7,573 nt of DNA from DASVDK01 sp036562265 [NCBI: Thermodesulfobacteriota bacterium] (GTDB lineage Bacteria > DASVDK01). The stretch is taken from the NCBI GenBank assembly GCA_036562265.1, contig DATCKS010000606.1, positions 1-7,573 on the forward strand, given 5' to 3'. The notes beneath the pieces were generated by a model. It had not been told where the DNA came from. It did no database searches and saw nothing but the letters and a program-made list of their open reading frames with translations. The position numbers and the translations under genes are program-made. Shown piece after piece: positions 6,461-7,573 of the stretch. The stretch's first letter is position 1. Each line of letters begins with the position of its first letter.

Positions 6461-6937
6461 ATGACCCCACGCATCGATCTCACCAGGTACCACTCGACCG
6501 GACTCGTCCGCGCCATGCTGGCGCTGCAGCGCGAGGTGGAGGCAAGTGGCCTCGAGCACCGGCTGATCGAGCTCGTCAAGATCCGGGCGTCGCAGATGAA
6601 CGGCTGCGCCTACTGCATCGACATGCACACCAAGGACGCCCGGGCGCAGGGCGAGACGGAGCAGCGGATCTACGCCCTCGACGCCTGGCGTGAGACCCCC
6701 TTCTTCACCGACCGGGAGCGGGCGGCGCTCGCCTGGACCGAGGCGGTTACGAACATCACCGACGGTCACGTCCCGGACGAGGTGTACGAGGAGGCTCGGC
6801 GGCACTTCGACGAGCCCGAACTCGTGGCCCTCACCTTCGCCGTCGTGGCGATCAACGGCTGGAACCGCCTGGCGATCCCCTTCCGAAAGGTGGCCGGCAC
6901 CTACCAGCCGAGCGCGGCGGCCGCGGCCTCCGCCTGA
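6461..6937 (+). CDS. AhpD-like carboxymuconolactone decarboxylase family protein
   Basis: This is a 158-residue all-helical CMD/AhpD-fold protein. It carries the redox motif C49-x-x-C52-x-x-x-H56 inside KIRASQMNGCAYCIDMHTKD (40-59), as in AhpD, where the cysteine pair and histidine support alkylhydroperoxidase activity. INGWNRLAI (131-139) near the C-terminus is also typical of the group. The CxxCxxxH motif favours a peroxide or thiol-redox role over true carboxymuconolactone decarboxylation, but the substrate is unknown. CMD proteins are among the usual partners of ECF41 sigma factors, and the P2 promoter fits that link. The last ten residues are a low-complexity Ala-rich tail. Start choice follows the ribosome site at 6447-6452; the in-frame ATG 27 nt upstream is rejected. 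Confidence 0.93.
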   Translation: MTPRIDLTRYHSTGLVRAMLALQREVEASGLEHRLIELVKIRASQMNGCAYCIDMHTKDARAQGETEQRIYALDAWRETPFFTDRERAALAWTEAVTNITDGHVPDEVYEEARRHFDEPELVALTFAVVAINGWNRLAIPFRKVAGTYQPSAAAAASA

Positions 6938-6957
6938 CGCGCCGCGCTCCGGGAAGA

Positions 6958-6975
6958 GCCGCTCGATGAAGCGGC
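6958..6975 (+). terminator. Short hairpin after the CMD gene, no U-tract
   Basis: GCCGCT and AGCGGC form a perfect 6-bp stem with a 6-nt loop about 20 nt after the CMD stop codon. No T-run follows, so it is at best a Rho-assisted end or an mRNA-stabilising hairpin. Such stems also occur by chance in DNA this GC-rich. The rest of 6938-7027 shows no gene. Confidence 0.2.
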
Positions 6976-7027
6976 GCCGAGGCGATCGTCGTGGAGCCGA
7001 CCATGGGAGACCCGGCGGTTCCGAGCC

Positions 7028-7188
7028 ATGGCCTGGGTTCTCCGCCTCCTCGCGGGGTTGCTCGAGATCGGGTGGGCCGTCGGGCTCGAGGACACGACCG
7101 GCTTCACCCGCTTCTGGCCGAGCGTGGCCGCATCGCGCTGGTCATCCTCGGCATCGTCGGCCTCAGGCTGAGCCACGGCGGCGGGTGA
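7028..7188 (+). pseudogene. sugE: Internally deleted, frameshifted SMR (SugE/Gdx-type) small multidrug/guanidinium exporter
   Basis: From ATG 7028 the protein begins MAWVLRLLAGLLEIGWAVGL and continues DTTGFTRFWPSVAA. This is a clear SMR transmembrane helix 1 of the SugE/Gdx branch, with the conserved membrane glutamate at residue 13. The frame then turns into non-homologous sequence and stops at 7169-7171 (47 residues). In another frame, from about 7129 to the TGA at 7186-7188, the DNA encodes RIALVILGIVGLRLS, the typical last helix of the same family. SugE proteins are about 105 residues, so roughly 50 residues (helices 2-3 and much of the fourth region) are missing and the frame has shifted at the join, around 7120-7135. 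The product cannot form the four-helix transporter. The lesion is a deletion rather than a point mutation. An assembly collapse is the main alternative. Confidence 0.85.
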
Positions 7189-7198
7189 GGGCGGCCGA

Positions 7199-7227
7199 TT
7201 GACGCCCCCTGGCGCGGGCGGTAGCAT
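7199..7227 (+). promoter_or_regulatory. Sigma70-type promoter of the thiamine operon
   Basis: TTGACG (7199-7204) and TAGCAT (7222-7227) are 17 nt apart, 5/6 and 4/6 matches to consensus. The predicted start near 7234 falls just before helix P1 of the TPP riboswitch, the spacing expected for a riboswitch leader. It begins 11 nt after the SMR remnant. Confidence 0.65.
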
Positions 7228-7239
7228 GGTGTCGACATA

Positions 7240-7344
7240 TCGCTAGGGGAGTGCCCGCGGCCCGAAGCGGCCGTCCGCACTGAGAGTCCCGCGGAGGGAC
7301 GACCCTTCGAACCTGATCCGGGTCATACCGGCGTAGGGAAGCGA
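7240..7344 (+). ncRNA. TPP riboswitch (THI element)
   Basis: The aptamer shows the conserved THI-box blocks: AGGGGAGTGC (7245-7254), CTGAGA (7280-7285) that holds the pyrimidine ring, and ACCCTTCGAACCTGATC (7302-7318), then ATACCGGCGTAGGGAA (7325-7340) for the pyrophosphate arm. TCGCT (7240-7244) pairs with AGCGA (7340-7344) as P1. Between GTGC (7251-7254) and GCAC (7277-7280) lies an extended P3 arm, with an inner stem of CGGCC (7258-7262) against GGCCG (7269-7273). Binding of thiamine pyrophosphate should lower expression of the downstream thiamine genes, starting with thiS. Confidence 0.97.
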
Positions 7345-7364
7345 CCTGAATCCAGTGAGGAATC

Positions 7365-7395
7365 AAGCCGTGTCCCAGCCGGGCACGGCTTTTTT
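7365..7395 (+). terminator. Intrinsic terminator of the TPP riboswitch expression platform
   Basis: AAGCCGTG (7365-7372) pairs perfectly with CACGGCTT (7384-7391). The stem extends by CCC/GGG past one bulged T and is followed by six T residues (7390-7395). It lies 20 nt after P1 of the aptamer and before the thiS ribosome site. This points to transcription attenuation: TPP-bound aptamer, terminator formed, thiS not transcribed. I did not resolve a definite antiterminator pairing by eye. Confidence 0.9.
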
Positions 7396-7399
7396 CGTT

Positions 7400-7403
7400 G
7401 GAG
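7400..7403 (+). promoter_or_regulatory. Shine-Dalgarno site of thiS
   Basis: GGAG lies 8 nt before GTG 7412 and 4 nt after the terminator T-run. It supports the GTG start and shows that the ribosome site is outside the terminator stem, so control is more likely transcriptional than by ribosome-site masking. Confidence 0.7.
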
Positions 7404-7411
7404 CGACGCGC

Positions 7412-7573
7412 GTGGAGCTGAGCATCACCCTGAACGGCGAGCCGTACACGCTCGAGGGGCCGGCCACCCTCGCCACGCTCCTCGAGCGGCTTCGGATCCA
7501 CCCGCAGACCGTCGCGGTGGAACTGAACCAGGACATCGTCCGGCGCGACCGCCTGGCCGAGACGCCGCTTGCC
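7412..7573 (+). CDS. thiS: ThiS, thiamine biosynthesis sulfur carrier protein (N-terminal 54 residues, 3' end outside window)
   Basis: This small ubiquitin-fold protein carries sulfur as a C-terminal thiocarboxylate for thiazole synthesis with ThiG. The visible 54 residues, including ITLNGEPYTLEG (5-16), TLATLLERL (19-27) and VAVELNQDIVRRDRLAETPL (34-53), match the beta-grasp fold. VAVELN and the ETPL turn are typical of ThiS. Full length is about 66 residues, so the essential C-terminal Gly-Gly lies just past the window edge and cannot be checked. The GTG start at 7412 is set by GGAG at 7400-7403. Its position directly behind a TPP riboswitch and terminator supports the identity; thiG or other thi genes would be expected next. 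Confidence 0.93.
   Translation, partial: MELSITLNGEPYTLEGPATLATLLERLRIHPQTVAVELNQDIVRRDRLAETPLA

Noticed and set aside
5277-6470. 397-codon minus-strand frame opposite the ECF41 sigma factor
   Set aside because: It has no ribosome site or domain and is compositionally biased, while the opposite strand encodes a sigma factor with all signature motifs.
6991-7188. 65-codon plus-strand ORF as an independent small protein
   Set aside because: Only its last ~20 codons have meaning, as the final helix of the broken SMR gene; the upstream part is out-of-frame reading of that gene's N-terminus.
1-7573. CRISPR arrays, insertion sequences, phage or toxin-antitoxin genes
   Set aside because: No regularly spaced repeats, transposase motifs, terminal inverted repeats or phage-like genes were seen on either strand.

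Overview
This is a GC-rich (visibly about 70%), densely coding stretch from a Gram-negative bacterium. The Gram-negative call rests on a complete Mla/MCE phospholipid-transport gene set whose MCE subunit ends in a probable outer-membrane beta-barrel segment. The gene content would suit a deltaproteobacterial, Methylomirabilota/Rokubacteria-like or Binatota-like lineage. That placement is inference from style only; nothing in the window fixes the taxonomy.

Left part, minus strand (1-5270). The genes read right to left in transcription order: alr (alanine racemase), mlaE (permease), mlaF (ATPase), mlaD (MCE substrate-binding subunit) and the 5' part of purH (purine synthesis), which runs off the left edge. 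alr/mlaE and mlaE/mlaF overlap through TGATG and TTGA junctions, and mlaF/mlaD are 24 nt apart, so alr-mlaEFD looks like one translationally coupled operon. A 111-nt gap before purH holds a stable hairpin, a perfect TATAAT box and a second hairpin, so purH probably has its own promoter.

Centre, plus strand (5399-6937). This is a compact ECF41-type sigma factor module. The sigma factor has sigma-2 and sigma-4 regions plus a SnoaL-like C-terminal domain, and it carries the three motifs of this group: WLPEP, DGGGR and NPDKL. It is followed by an AhpD-like carboxymuconolactone decarboxylase (CMD) gene, the classic ECF41 partner. Upstream of each gene is the same element, TGTCACA-N16-CGTCTTC, matching the published ECF41 promoter. 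The pair therefore reads as an autoregulated sigma factor plus its target.

Right part, plus strand (7028-7573). First comes a wrecked small multidrug resistance (SugE/Gdx-type) gene: its first ~35 residues and last ~15-20 residues survive in two different frames, and the middle is gone. Next is a sigma70-like promoter, a TPP riboswitch, an intrinsic terminator and the start of thiS (thiamine sulfur carrier), truncated by the right edge. This is a standard thiamine-repressed biosynthesis leader.

Nothing here is a wholly new system. The points most worth a second look are the MCE-plus-barrel protein, the clean ECF41 promoter pair, the alr-mla coupling and the internally deleted SMR gene.
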